From Bigelowiella natans CCMP2755 (Eukaryota > Cercozoa > Chlorarachniophyceae), in assembly GCA_000320545.1 (NCBI GenBank), contig ADNK01000862.1, forward strand, positions 77,501 through 141,500: a stretch of DNA of 64,000 bases. Direction: 5' to 3'. Below, in pieces: positions 12,267 through 24,539 of this stretch (the stretch's first letter is position 1; each line of letters begins with the position of its first letter). A model generated the notes under the pieces. It made no database searches and had not been told where the DNA came from. It saw only the letters and a list, made by a program, of their open reading frames with translations. Both the position numbers and the translations under genes were made by a program.

Positions 12267-13004
12267 GAGTGCAGAACGTAGGCCTCTTATTTATTTCATT
12301 CGAATAGAGATCTGAGTGAGAATATGTAGCAATCTAGCAATCTTTATGTGCCTGTACGTGTTTGGTTCTGCTATTACGTGTGTGTGTGTGTGTGGTAATA
12401 TTGAGCGGCAGCTGCTATCTTAGCGCAGAATAGTGTGTCCGCATCTAGCAGACATGCCAATCGCTAGCGCAAGTCAATCCATGGTTGCATCGGCTGCATA
12501 GCTAGATAGGTGCATTTTCTCAAATATGTACAGCTAGCCAGGCGGGTTGCTATACCCGCCAACATATGTATCTTATATGTTACGAGCTAGCGAGCCTATA
12601 ATGTGAGCCTAGCTGGTGTATAATGTCATTGCGTTATTGCGCGACTATAGACACATTATATATTATATTGTTGCGGTGGTGCCATGCGCACGATATAATA
12701 ACACATAAGTTGTAATGGTGCATGCATAGCTAGATCCAGCTAGAGATGGTTTTGCGACTGCTATACATGCTATAACGTCATATTGTTAGCAGGCGCACAT
12801 CCATAAGTTTTTCATCAGTGATATCATGGTGACAAGTTGGAAATCGATATCAATCGTTACACACGAGACGCTTCAGCCATGTTGCATGATCGAGCCATAA
12901 ATCCATCCACACAACACCTAGCTGTTGCGCCACACACGACAGTCACATGGTATATTAGTATTGATGCAATGCACTGGCAGCGCATCATCTTCCAGCAACG
13001 TCAT
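12267..13004. repeat. Intergenic palindrome-rich block
   Basis: No gene was recognised. From about 12400 to 12830 the sequence is dense in TAGCTAG, GCTAGC, CATATG and ATATAT-type palindromes and resembles the block near 6420-6880 in word usage. A short (GT)n lies near 12378-12394. Confidence 0.55.
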
Positions 13005-13155
13005 CTATACATCATCTTTCGTCGCTTCATTTCCCAGCCTCTCGAACAAGCAAGGCATCTCATCAATCAGCAACTTATCCATGGCTTCTACGTAGCTGTG
13101 GGATTTAAAATCGAATGGAAAATGAGTTAAGATGATCGATGACAACACGCACGCA

Positions 13156-13209
<54 letters not shown>

Positions 13210-14049
13210 GACATGCCGAGCTATTTGTCTTCTACAATCACTACCCCGTCTGCAGGCGAGAAAATTCCCAGAGCTTCACTTCCAATTGCTCTATCGAACG
13301 GGCGAAGCTTTGTGTCGCATAACAAGCAATACGCAAGAAGTAAGACATCCCAACGTAACAACCACAACAAGCCTTGCAGAAGGTCACCGAAGAAATGGAA
13401 AATAGGCGCTCCGGACTACCTTTCCGGATCTGGGAAGTCTCCAATGTGAATAGCATGTTGCTTTGCCAACTTACTAAACGTCTGCCGGAGGGCCTCCGGT
13501 CTTAACAACGCTTCCTAGGTGAATAATTGAATAGAGGTGGGGTGCCGTCGAGAATGAGTAGGAGGAAAGTCCCTGAGTCTCCTCACTCGACCGAGAAGGT
13601 TGAAATGAGAGACGTAGAGAGAGGGTGGGGAGATCTTAAGTAGGGGTAGGTGCGACCTGCTGTTGCTCCCGCGACTGCATGGAAAGAATGGTGAATTTGT
13701 TACAGAGCGAATCGCACACAATGGAATGCACCTAACGATTATGACGACGACGATGAGAATGATTATGATGATGATGATGATGATGACGAGATCGATGAGG
13801 CGGAAAATTGGAATGCTTCTGCACATATTGTTCTATCAGTTGTTGTCGGTCGACTTTAACATGGCGAAGCCTCTTGGCGAATTCGTTGATTTTCCGGATG
13901 GTGGAGTTTTGAGGCAGTGATTTGATGTCACCCATGAGGCTCTTTTTCTCCGCATCAAAGAGATCTGCGAGCTCCGTTCTGCGAACACAAACAACGAAGA
14001 AGTACGCATCCTCACACTCTGTGTGCTGTAGGTTGCAGTGTGGCAAGAG

Positions 14050-14082
<33 letters not shown>

Positions 14083-16805
14083 CCCCCTAGCTTGCTTCCT
14101 CCCTCCTCCTAGAGATATCATCGTCATCCAACCAATGGTAGATTTGTGTAGTTGCTGCCACTGGTCGATCGTATAGTGCTGCTACCTCTGATACGGTTTG
14201 TCCCAGAATGAACCGATGAAGATGCGCATAACTTCCGGCGTGAACACAACCTGGTTGATGTTTGTAGCCAGGGTGCATGGATGAGGGGGGAAAGAATAGG
14301 CATAACAACGCAGGCATGGTAGGAGGGAGGAGGCAGCGACAGCACATAGACGCAACCAGTCTCTTTTCATTGCAACTAACCTTTCCAAGAGACCAAAGCA
14401 ATGCGCCATAAACCTGACCAAAGACGGCAAAGAGCAGCATGTCATTGTCGAGAAACTGGGCCTCAGAGTGTGCATTTTCAACGAAGTGCGAAGAAGGAAA
14501 ATTGGAATTGCGTCCTCTTCCTTCCCGTTCTTCGTGTGGGGAATAAAGGTTATAGTAAGAGATCCAGTTCAATGCATTTGCTTTGTCATCATCTATGTAT
14601 CTCAGTCATATTGCTTCTGCCGTCCTTGTCGTCACCCACCCTCATAAGTTCCTGAGTGCCAACCCTATCAGCCTTATTAAGAACGCATCGAATTTTGTCT
14701 TCATTGCCTACGAAAGAGTAGAACAACATGCACCTCAAACTAAGAAGCTATTTCTCGTTAACTTGGCAGCATTATTGTTCTCCACCAACTCTTCGTCTGA
14801 TCAATCCTACGGTAATACCCTCCTCTTTCAGCGGAAGAGCATGCACATGTCCATGGCAAGCTAGCTGTGGTGCAACCTTTGAGCGAGAGTATTGCCTCCT
14901 TCAGTTCATCTGAGATATCAAGCTTGTGTGCGTCAAATATCAGCAGAATTCTCTCCGACCTCTCTGCCCAGTGCCGTACAAGTCCGGAGAAATCGTATCC
15001 ACGCTCAATCTGGGGGTGGGGGGTGACAAAAGGATGGGGCACTTTGTGAAACGTCGTCCCCATAGCTAGCATGCATTAAATTCAGCAGCACTACCAGTAA
15101 GGCAACACTAATATGAATGCGACTCTGGCCATTCTCTTTCATTCCCTTTCATTCTCTTGCACTTGTTGTGCTGTTAATGTTCCACATATCTGATTGCTTA
15201 CTACCCTCTGTTTCTCCCCAGACAATACACCCGGGGAGTCGATCAAGATGAGGTCTTCCAGCAGTTTGGAGTCGGGAACCTTAGTAGTTCGAGTAAGAGA
15301 AGGAGGAGGAGGGAGAAGAATCGTGTAAAGCAGTTCGAGTAAGAGAAGGAGGAGGAGGGAGAAGAATCGTGTAAAGCGCGCGAGATTTATTCCCGTTTCT
15401 AGAAATTGAAGATGAACAAGTGTTACAATCTTATTTGGCTTCTTAGTACCTCCACGCACTCAAACCGGTTGAGCAGCTGCGAGCCGTATGTCTTCAGAGT
15501 CTGGAATGGTTTCCCTACAACGTAAATACGAACATAGCGGCAAAGGGAGGAGAGGATTAGGATGAGGAAAAAAAAGTATCAGAACGAGAGAGCAAGGTTT
15601 GCACAGGTGGCGTTTGCTACTCAGCCACTCTCTGAAGATATTCGCAAAATTACAGTAATGCATTTGCATTTGCTTCCGCCGTGCCCATCCGGCTCTCCCC
15701 TTTTCATCACCATCGTCATCGTCATTTCAATTGATTGTTCTGCTACCTTCTTGCATCACCGCTGCGTTGCCCGGAATCACCCGTTCTTTTGCTCCTTTTC
15801 ATTTGGCGGCCATTCGTCAAACAGGGGTGGTGTTAACAGACAGATGTATAGTGCAGTGCATTTCTTCTAATGGTAGCGGTGTTCGACAACCGTCGCAAAT
15901 CGCCACAAAGCGGTCCGTCGTGGGTTCCGGTGAGATATGCGACCCGGGATACGTCTGGTAGTGGTTTATGATGTGAAGGAAGAAATATAGAATGATATAT
16001 CATGTGTGCAGATAAAATCGTGGGTACTGCTTTACATCTTTTCACGACAGTAATTCACCGGATATTTTTAGACCACGATCATCCTCACTACCTCATCCCC
16101 ACCCCCCCTCTTACAACAAAGTATCAGCAAACTACTTCCTCTGTCTTACCTTGCCTAAGAGATGCGAGATGAAGGTCGTCTTACCGACCGAATACTGGCC
16201 GAGTACCAACACGATAGGCTAAAATAACGACAATTAAAACACCAATAGAAAATCATTGGACGATTAGCTCAACGTTGCATAAATGTACAAATATACAACA
16301 ACGGGACGAGGCATAAGGGCAACCTTGGAATTGAAATCACCCTCTGTCCACGAAGGTGTGTGGAACTTATCGTACATGTACGCTTGTTCGAGGGGTAGAA
16401 CCTAATGTTTGCAGTAGCATTACCGGCGTTGGTGTCGGCGTTGTCAGAACTTCTCTCTGATATGCTAACTGACTGAACGATTGACCGACCTTTTGAAAGT
16501 AGATCTTACTGAGGTGGAGGCCCACAAACCTGATGATTGATTAATGAGTGGTATCCTGAAAACTCTCTTCTTCCTATTCAAATGAATACTCACTCTCTGG
16601 GTTCCAGGTTTTCTTCATCTTCAACACGACTATCCTCTGTACTCGAAAACCAGCTGAAGGACCTGCTGCTACTGCTTCCCAGCCCCCTCGCGTCGAATCT
16701 CTCAATGCCTCCCCTTTTAAGTGCCGCCGCAACCGCCAACACATGGTTGCTCCTCCTCCATCTCCATGGAGACGCTGATCGCCACCCTCGCCTAAGGGTC
16801 ATCAT
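13005..16805 (-). CDS. EHD: EHD-family dynamin-like membrane-remodelling ATPase
   Basis: EHD proteins bind ATP, oligomerise on endosomal membranes and drive tubulation and recycling. The gene is on the minus strand with about ten exons. A likely N-terminal exon (16805-16599) contains SFSWFSSTEDSRVEDEE and ends at a GTGAGT donor. Downstream exons give LEQAYMYDKFHTPSWTEGDF, the P-loop GQYSVGKTTFISHLLGK, YPGSHISPEPTTDRFVA, FQTLKTYGSQLLNRFECVEV, the DxxG segment LILIDSPGVLSGEKQRV, YDFSGLVRHWAERSERILLI, CVLNKADRVGTQELMRVYGA (the N/TKxD-like motif), MRIFIGSFWDKPYQ, SLMGDIKSLPQNSTIRKINE, FPDPER and a C-terminal helix ending KDDV at 13005. I see no C-terminal EH domain before the stop, so this resembles EHD variants ending in the helical region. 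The exact start is uncertain. Confidence 0.88.
15286..15376. repeat. 46-bp tandem duplication inside an EHD intron
   Basis: Two copies of a 46-base unit beginning AGTTCGAGTAAGAGAAGG lie head to tail at 15286-15330 and 15332-15376, identical by eye over 45 bases with one spacer base. The block lies in the intron just upstream (in minus-strand sense) of the exon encoding PDSKLLEDLILIDSPG, so the duplicated DNA includes the pyrimidine-rich acceptor region of that intron. Confidence 0.9.
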
Positions 16806-17081
16806 TTGTGCGATGATCTCTGGAAAGCAGGAGTGTTGCAGTACAAAAAATGTTGGAGAGTTTATGTTGCTGCGTCAACAGGGTTTCCTTGTCGCAATCA
16901 CAATCACAAAGAGATTTATGTCCCTATTCTCTTGGAATACTCCCTAGAATTACGACCTGCGTCATGGATGCAAATCATGACGCAGGATAGAAAATCCCCC
17001 TGGGGCTATCCCAGTTCTCTCCCACGCTGATCAGCACGAAGGTGGTGGCGGAGGTGGTGCGAGGGCCGGGGAAGGCTTCGT

Positions 17082-17411
17082 ATGAAGACCTCCTCTTCCT
17101 CCTCCTCTTCTGGCCACCCCCAGTCGAGTGCTTCTAAGGTGACTGAACAATTAGCCGCCAATCTTCGGGTGGTCGGGCGAATTCTTCCTCCGAGCCAATC
17201 GCAGCTTAAGCTTGATGCTCTGGCAACGAGAGCTTCTTCCGAAGAGAGTTCATCAATACGGCGAACGCAAAACAGGGGCAGAAGAGCTAGACAATCAACC
17301 CTTCGAAGGCAACGGGTCGAATCCAGCCACGTGTGCATAATCTCTTTTTATCGGAAGGCGCGGAGGCTTCACGTCTTCAACGCAAGGCATCTCACGGTAG
17401 GCCAGTACTGA
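17082..17411 (+). CDS. Possible 5' exon of the next gene (low support)
   Basis: An open frame contains a serine run and basic stretches (RTQNRGRRARQSTLRRQR) and is the only sizeable plus-strand frame just before the beta-rich gene. The opposite strand is also open here (about 17489-17006), and its reading containing CVEDVKPPRLPIKRDYAH is equally protein-like. I cannot decide between a first exon of the downstream gene and an independent minus-strand gene. Confidence 0.2.
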   Translation: MKTSSSSSSSGHPQSSASKVTEQLAANLRVVGRILPPSQSQLKLDALATRASSEESSSIRRTQNRGRRARQSTLRRQRVESSHVCIISFYRKARRLHVFNARHLTVGQY

Positions 17412-17493
17412 TTGATCCATTCTTATATAGTCTTTTGCGAAAAGGGAGACAGCCCCGGCTAGCAATGAGAAATTGTCATTATTTTCCACCTAG

Positions 17494-18457
17494 GATGTGA
17501 TCAAATTCGACGATTCGATCGAAAGCGCGTGTATTGTCGATGTGGAATCTGTAAGCGGCGTAGCAGCTATTTGCTGCTTGACTACGGGGGGGAAGCTGTG
17601 GTATGTCCGGGTTGATTGCAGCAACGGCAGTGGAATATCTTCTGCGATAAAGAATCATCTGATGAGGAGGTACTATTCGCTGGTGGGTGGTTTGTGGATA
17701 GTGCTTGCTGTCTCGACAGCATGTAAGAGCAACATGTTTAAGTTACCGCTTGTTGTCTTTAGTATTGTCAAGATTGAAAGATAATTAAATGAGCATTCGA
17801 TATCTGTATACATATTCCTGAAACTTAGACGGAAGTCACGGCGTGCTGCAAGGCTGGTAGTCCCTGTTTGCTCCGGCGATGCGGTGAATCTATTCGAGAT
17901 TGGAAACAACAAACAGCAATTGGCCCCTCCTCGTAGTAGCAACGGCAAGGACGACAAAATGGAAGTGAGCTCACACGACGATAACGTAGAAGATGAAAGC
18001 TTAGATGCCAGACAACCCAAAGCAAAGAAAAGCAAAGTGGCCTCATCCCCCTCATCATCTGAACTGCAAGGGGAACACTCGCTGCCATATCGTGGTGGTG
18101 GTGGTGGAATGCGTTTGAGGGGTGATGACGGAACTCCTTACTCCCAGTATCATAGCAGCTCAGATATGAAGGAGGCGAAGGCAAACAGCGGGAACATCAA
18201 GGGAAATGTGGATAAGACGGGAGGGGGCAGCAGAATGGAACCGAGGTTATTGGCAGACAGTATTCCTTACCCCTCTCTTTCTCAGCTCACTCGGGGCTGG
18301 GAGACAGGTTTGGTTGTCGTGAGCTCACCAGGACGCTCTGCCATCCTTCACAGCATTCCTGATGATGTAAAGCGTGAAGCCCTACATGGCACCACTCCCA
18401 GCCCACCAGCATCATTTCAACAGTCAAAGGAAGGCGAAGAGGGGAGAACCGGGAGAC

Positions 18458-18488
<31 letters not shown>

Positions 18489-21400
18489 ATCATTACCGGC
18501 AGCAGCAGCCCTCTGCACATCAGCTGCCTGCTTCACCCTCGAAAGACCAGGCGGTGGCAGAGGTCATCGGATACTTCAACATGGCGGTTCAGGAAGAGGA
18601 AGGGAGAGGGGAGGGGTTCTCATGAGCACCTCTCTCTCCCGCAGCATATTTGGCCACAGAATGACATCATCAGGATCCCAGATCGTCCTAGAGGCCTCGG
18701 TTAATGGAAAGATATATTGCAAGCGGCGCTCTCGGGCGATAACGACGGGAGCAGTAGCGGCAGCGACCCCGCAACAACTGCTCGCACCCGTCGCTTTCGA
18801 CCTCGGTGACAGCATAGTAGAAATGCTGCACGTCAAGAGTCCCCCACCGAGGTTCTCTATGAGCCAAGGCGAAGCGAAGAGAAGGGAGGCAGTTGTGGTG
18901 CGTGTAGTATTATGTATCATCGTTGCCTATGGTCGATCGCATGTTTGCTGCTCTTGTTGTGGCCCACGTACAACGCAAGTTCAATGCATATGATATTTGA
19001 TTAACTAAACACACTCCACTCACGCACTCGTAAGGGACTCTTCAGGCCTGTGTGAGGATATGTACGTGCGTTTATACGATTGCACAGATACTAACGGAGG
19101 GTGGGTACGTAATGGCCATCGCGAGTGAGGAGGGTGCACCGACTAAAGGGGAGAGGGGAAGCAGAAGGCAATACAGCAATACGGATCATTCGCAGCAGCA
19201 ACTTTACCTAAGAACGAAAGTGGACTCCGCTTGCTACTGCTACACCTACGACGATTCTACAGACGATAGTGAGGATCCACCTGGTGGAGGGGAAGGAGGG
19301 GGAGGAGGAGAAGGGAGGGGAGCTGGTGGTAAAGTTGTCATCTGCTCCGGTAACAACAACAACAACAACAACAACAACAGCAACAGTACGTCATCGATTG
19401 CTCCCTCCCTCCGCATCATTCTCCCTCACCGACCGCTTTATGATCGCATACCTTATACCTAAGTGCCACCTGTTTGTTTGAGGATAGTGTTTCAATTCTT
19501 CCTCTTCCTCCCTCCTTTCCTTCTGCTTCTCTTCACTGCACAGGTGGGTCATTGTACATCCTTAGCATATTCGCTGACGAGAATGGCAACGATACCGGAG
19601 CAGCAACATCTCGTGGTAGAGAAAGCCTTCGCCGTAGTCGTGAAAGAGAGGAACGTGACAACAAAGGTGAAAACAGCAGCAGTTATTGGGCGCAGGGACT
19701 CATCAGCAGCCCTTTTCAGTTAGTCAGGCAGGATATAGACGTTGCGGTAACTGCCGTGTGCACTCTTGCCTTCATCGATCATATAGAGGGGGGCAGTGGC
19801 GGCAGCAGCAGCAGCAGCAGCATCTTAGTAATTGTGGATTCAATGAACCGCGTGTCATTGCTAGATACTTGCAGCAGCAGCAGCAGCAGCATCAACGGCA
19901 GCAGCTGCTCGGTGCTCAATCAGGATCCAAGGCCGGCACTCTCTACGTGAGTACATATTTATTTGCTGCTGTTTATTGTTTTCCCTATCACTATCATCAT
20001 CATCATTCTGCTTCTTCTTCAAGGTACCTCCGTCTGACCACATCGCCACAAGGACTCATCGCGGATGATCTGCAGCAGCAGAAGAGAGGCGGCAGAGTGA
20101 AAAACCGCAGTGTGGGTGATTGGCACAAAAGAGGAGGAGAAAAGGAGGAGGGGGAGGAGGAGGAGGAGGAGATAGGGAAGAAGGAAGTTGAAAAGGTAAC
20201 TAGGGAGGAGATGCAACTTTCACGGGACAGGGCCATAGAGTCGCTGCTCGGTGAACTCGAAAGGCTGTCCATTCGCACGCAGTCTTTGCGAGATTATAAC
20301 TCTAAATGGAACGAGCATCTGGAAGCCCTTTCGGGAGCGATTCAGCTAGCGCAAACGAGTAAGAAGGCGAGACTTAAGGCTCGTCGTCGTTCGTCATCCT
20401 CACAGAGTAGTAGTCTGGTACAGTTGGTCCCCCGAGTGACCTGGAAGGACAACGGCGCTAATAGTAGTAGTGTCCGGAACAGTTTTTCTTTCAGCGGGTT
20501 CTCATCCAATAACTTCCCTCGGCCAAAAACATTGCATCTCTGTGTCTACATCGCACCTGAGGTGCTCTCCAAGCTCTCATTATCATCGTCACAGGCCGGA
20601 GTGCTGCACAACATTCGCCTTAGTATTGAGATCACGCGCAAAGTAGGAGGAGGAGGGGGAGGAGAGGCATCTTCGGGGAAAACCGAAGCAAATATTGGTA
20701 ATCGTGGTAGTAGCAGTAGCAGACGCTCCGCTAACAGGTCACCGTGCGTGCGAATGCTGTCAGAGCCGTTAAACCCTCCCCCAGGGATGAGATATTGGGG
20801 AGAAGACATCAGCGGAAGGCCCTCATCATCCATAGCACCGACAACTCAAACAGCTGGAGCAGGGGGAGGAGGGGGAGGAGGGCTCCAGCATCATCATAAG
20901 CACACCGCTCAGGTTTCCTTTGAGCACGAGCTGCGTGGGTCCTTGATACCTCTCCAGGTGCGTGTGGCCGTCTGCTTCGATTTTCGCCGGAATGATGATG
21001 GCAGTAGTTATTGTAGTGGTGAAGGAGAGGCGTGTGAGGGAGAGGAGCGCAACGACAATGATAGCTCAGCGGAGCTCTGTGAGATAGAGCTGGGAAGCTT
21101 TGACATCGATATCTTCGATATGCTCGTTGTGACTCCTCCACAAAAGCTAGCGGTTCCGCCTCCTCATGCCCCTCATCATGCTCACTTACATGCGAGGAGG
21201 GGCTACTACTACCACCACCACCGCCAGCAACACTGGCCAAAAAACCAAGGACATCGTCAGCAGCACAGGGCAGCTGCTCCTTCTTACTTCAGCGACATCT
21301 TTCCGGCACGGGATTCGCTACAGGATAGAGCATCAGAGATGTTGCCCATGGGGGCCTCCTGCGACAGAAAGGCGAATCAGGAAAGCTTACGTGGTAAGAA

Positions 21401-23104
21401 TCTTGAATATATGAATTATTTTTTCTCATCAAACTCTTTCCTAAAACCATCACAGTATTATCTCGTTTCATTTTTTTTTGCTGCTACTTCGTTCTGCTTT
21501 GATTTTGTTCTCGTTTACCCCCGCTCCCATTTCCACTCTGTGCGGCGGAGGTGAGAGCTGCCTTGAGCCCCGTCTCTCTCAGTTGCGTGAGCGCACAGCT
21601 GCATCACACTGATGGTTTTTCAGCAGAGCGGAAGGTCGGTGGTAGAAGCGGCGAAGGATTCACAATCCCCTTCTACATGCCGCTGCTGTGTCCAAGGCAC
21701 AAGATGTATACGATGACAACTGGTGCGGCTTTAGCAGCCACATCTGCTGGGAGGAATGGAACTGCCTCCCTCCGCGAGCATATATGCGTTAAAGTCCTCG
21801 AGATGCTGGTCGATTCTATCCCATAATTATTAAAAGAATATTTATTGTTCCGCGGAGTGGGATGATGGAGTTTTGCGGGGAAACAAACTCACGGGCTGTG
21901 GTGGTGGTGTGATGGTCGCTATAGCAGAAAATGCTGCAGTATCAGAATCACTTTTCACGCGCGAAATTTCTACTGTTATCGTGTCGCACTGCGCATTATC
22001 ATCAGCATCGTCATCATCATTATAATCTCCCATCTGTTTATCTTCCAGCTTACCGGGGTCGGCGACGGTGATGGTAGTGGAGAAAAGCGAACTACCAGAA
22101 CTACCAGTAGTGGTGGTGCTTACGACGACGCGATCCCTACTCCGGAGGATGCCAGTATAGTGCAGCAGCAGCCTAGACGAAGGTCACGTTGCCGAGTAAG
22201 TGTTAGCGCGGATGGACATTTAGAAGCGTCTTGCCATTTATGCATCCCCCCGCCCCTTCCAAGATATCTCACCGCTACTCCTTCTGTGCGCATCCCACGG
22301 CCAATGCTTAGTCTCAGCGTTACGCACGTTCCAGAGCAGCCCAAAGTAGTGCTTCAAGCATTGTCGTCATTACTAGTTTTATACTGATTTATCATCATCA
22401 TCATCATCATCGGTATCATCGTTATGTTGCTGCAGCATTGGGTGGTGTCAGTAAACTGCACGCAATAAATACATCAAGATATAGTATGGAACACACACAC
22501 ACACACACACAAATGTATACAAATACATATATTAAATAATATACAACAAATCTATAAATAATATATAAATAAAAATATATATTTATATTTTCAATTTATG
22601 CTGACTCTCTCCCTCTCGCAACACATTTCTCGGTCTTATGAAGCTCTTCTGCTACGTGACGTATAGGTTGACATCTCTTTGAAGCTTCTAAGTCCTGCTG
22701 GGAGCCCTTCACTGTTGGCAGGGCTGTACTCCGCTCTGCTCAAACGCCTGAGAAAGCACTTGCAATCGAGGCGAAATTGCCCTGATGATTATATATGGGG
22801 CAATGATAGGCGACAAAAAGGCGAGGACAATGAAGAGTGCCGACGTGAGACAGGGTGGGCGTCAGCCTGGTACAATACAGTCATTAGAAAACACCTCAAA
22901 TCAGCACCTCAGGTCTTGGCTGACCAGCTTGCGGAAGCTCGGGATCTGTTGCGTAAGTTAAATCGAATTCAAAGCGAGCTATTCGACGATGACAGGGAGG
23001 CGGACAAATTTAAAGCCCACAAGAAACTAGAAGAATTACACCTCGCAGCGTTTGATGCGTTCATGCCCAATGCCGACAGAACAAATCAAGCACTTCCCAT
23101 TTGA
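17494..23104 (+). CDS. Large protein, tentatively FAAP100/FANCB-like Fanconi core subunit
   Basis: Identification is by architecture and a few weak motifs, not strong identity. Exon 17494-17669 encodes beta-strand repeats (IKFDDSIESACIVDVE, LTTGGKLWYVRVDC). It joins in phase to a long exon from 17829 that begins with a basic nuclear-localisation-like stretch (RKSRRAAR, then KAKKSK). More beta-propeller-like strands follow (ILTEGGYVMAIASEEG; GGSLYILSIFADENG; ILVIVDSMNRVSLLDT). Next is a coiled-coil hairpin near 20230-20360 (LLGELERLSIRTQSLRDYN, then LEALSGAIQLAQTSKK), a beta-domain (TLHLCVYIAPEVLSKL; ELRGSLIPLQVRVAVCFDF; IELGSFDIDIFDMLVV) and a C-terminal exon starting at 22667 with SLLAGLYSALLKRLRKHL. 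The order propeller, helical hairpin, beta-domain, C-terminal region matches FAAP100 and FANCB of the Fanconi ubiquitin ligase. Serine, glycine, asparagine and glutamine runs encoded by microsatellites interrupt it. The start and some introns are uncertain. Confidence 0.45.
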
Positions 23105-23870
23105 AATCGATGGCACATGGTGTTGTTAGATTGTCAGCACATGCCTTGTCAGTCATGCATGCAACTGTGACCATTGAAAAAGTTTGATCATTTCATTGCA
23201 TCCGCCATCCCACACGCGCGTGCGCCACAGGTCCTGCGCAATGTGCAGCTGTCATGCTAGCACGCTGCATCGCACAGGTGTCTTGACGCGCATGGCTAGA
23301 TGGCTCGATCGACTGCAAGCGTTCATGCAATGATTGCACGTGTTGTTTGCACAGCTACATGAGCTTGCATTGGTGTGTGGCATTGCAGGAAACAGAGCGC
23401 ACAGGCTTGAAAGCACACGTGTTCTCTGAGACACGTGTGGTTTCACAGATCAGATGTTTGCAAAGGACATCTGTGTGAAACTGCACTGCACCGTGCGTGC
23501 GTGCGCTGCATGGCCTTGCATCGCAGGGCTGTCGATTGGATGACCATTGAACAAATTCAATTTGATTGATTGCATCCGTCTTGCATGTTTGAGGATGACC
23601 ATTGAACAAATTTGATTTGCTTTGTTGCACAGACATGTTTGCCTCGACCCATGACGCGCACGTCAAGGGACATGAGCATGGGCCTCATTGGATTGAGTCG
23701 TCCATGGCTGGCGTGTTCGGTGCTGCACTGCATGTTGGACACATCGCACGATGCTGCTTTGTCATTTTCTTTGTGACTTTGACAGGCGCATTCTCGTGTT
23801 CGTTCAGGACAGTGTGTTGAACTTGAGGCACAATTCGGTAAAATAATATTCTTTTCCCTTTGTTACAGCC
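23105..23870. repeat. Intergenic block with TGACCATTGAA repeats and TGCATG-rich DNA
   Basis: No credible gene was found. Three related copies of a word starting TGACCATTGAA and continuing AAATT-rich lie near 23167, 23540 and 23594, the last two about 54 bases apart. The block is unusually rich in TGCA, CATG, GCGC and TGTGCA words. Its composition differs sharply from the AT-rich genes that follow. Confidence 0.6.
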
Positions 23871-24049
23871 TCCTGTTGAATTGGACCACACATACATCTG
23901 ATCAGAACACACGCATCGTTTCATGGATGACATCCTTAGAATCATTCTTACCCCAAGATTTTCCAGAAACCTCTCCTCATCGATTCCCTCATCTTTTTAC
24001 ATGGTTGATACAGATCTTATTCAGAGCGAAAGCGCATTGTAAATGTGAT

Positions 24050-24501
24050 TTAAGAAGAGTATCTACCATCACGATCAAAGCCGAGGTGAGCCTTGAAACT
24101 ACCTTTGAATCCTTCCTTTATGTTCGAATCCTGCATCAGTCGTAGAAGTGAGATCATGATGATGATGATTAGATGAAAAGTTGCTACCTCAGAAGAAGAA
24201 GTTTCCCCCGAGACCTCAGAAGAAAAATTTTTCCTCGAGAACTTACACAACGACTCTTTGTTCTGAAATACACCGCAAAAGCGAATTAGTATGTAAATTC
24301 TGAGCATGAAACAGATAACGAACAAAATCGACGGCATACTACTTTTTTCTCTTTGTTCCTATGAAAACTATCGTCCTTTATCTTCTCCCCGTAGATTTCT
24401 TGGAAATTTTTAAAAGCGATGGTTTCATACGCGACGTCAATAATGTGGTGCACAAATGCCTCAGAGATCACTGAAAATATAATAAAAAAGTAAAATAATG
24501 C

Positions 24502-24539
<38 letters not shown>

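Noticed and set aside
13922-14176. Plus-strand histidine-run ORF
   Set aside because: Antisense to an EHD exon; the His run is translated (ATC)n repeat.
14087-14572. 161-codon minus-strand ORF
   Set aside because: It runs across EHD exons and introns in mixed frames; true exons such as MRIFIGSFWDKPYQ lie in another frame.
18287-18520. Minus-strand Thr-run ORF inside the FAAP100-like gene
   Set aside because: Shadow of the plus-strand serine-run exon.
21977-22437. (ATC)n-type tracts as possible CRISPR or satellite arrays
   Set aside because: They are plain trinucleotide runs without spacers or a longer repeat unit.
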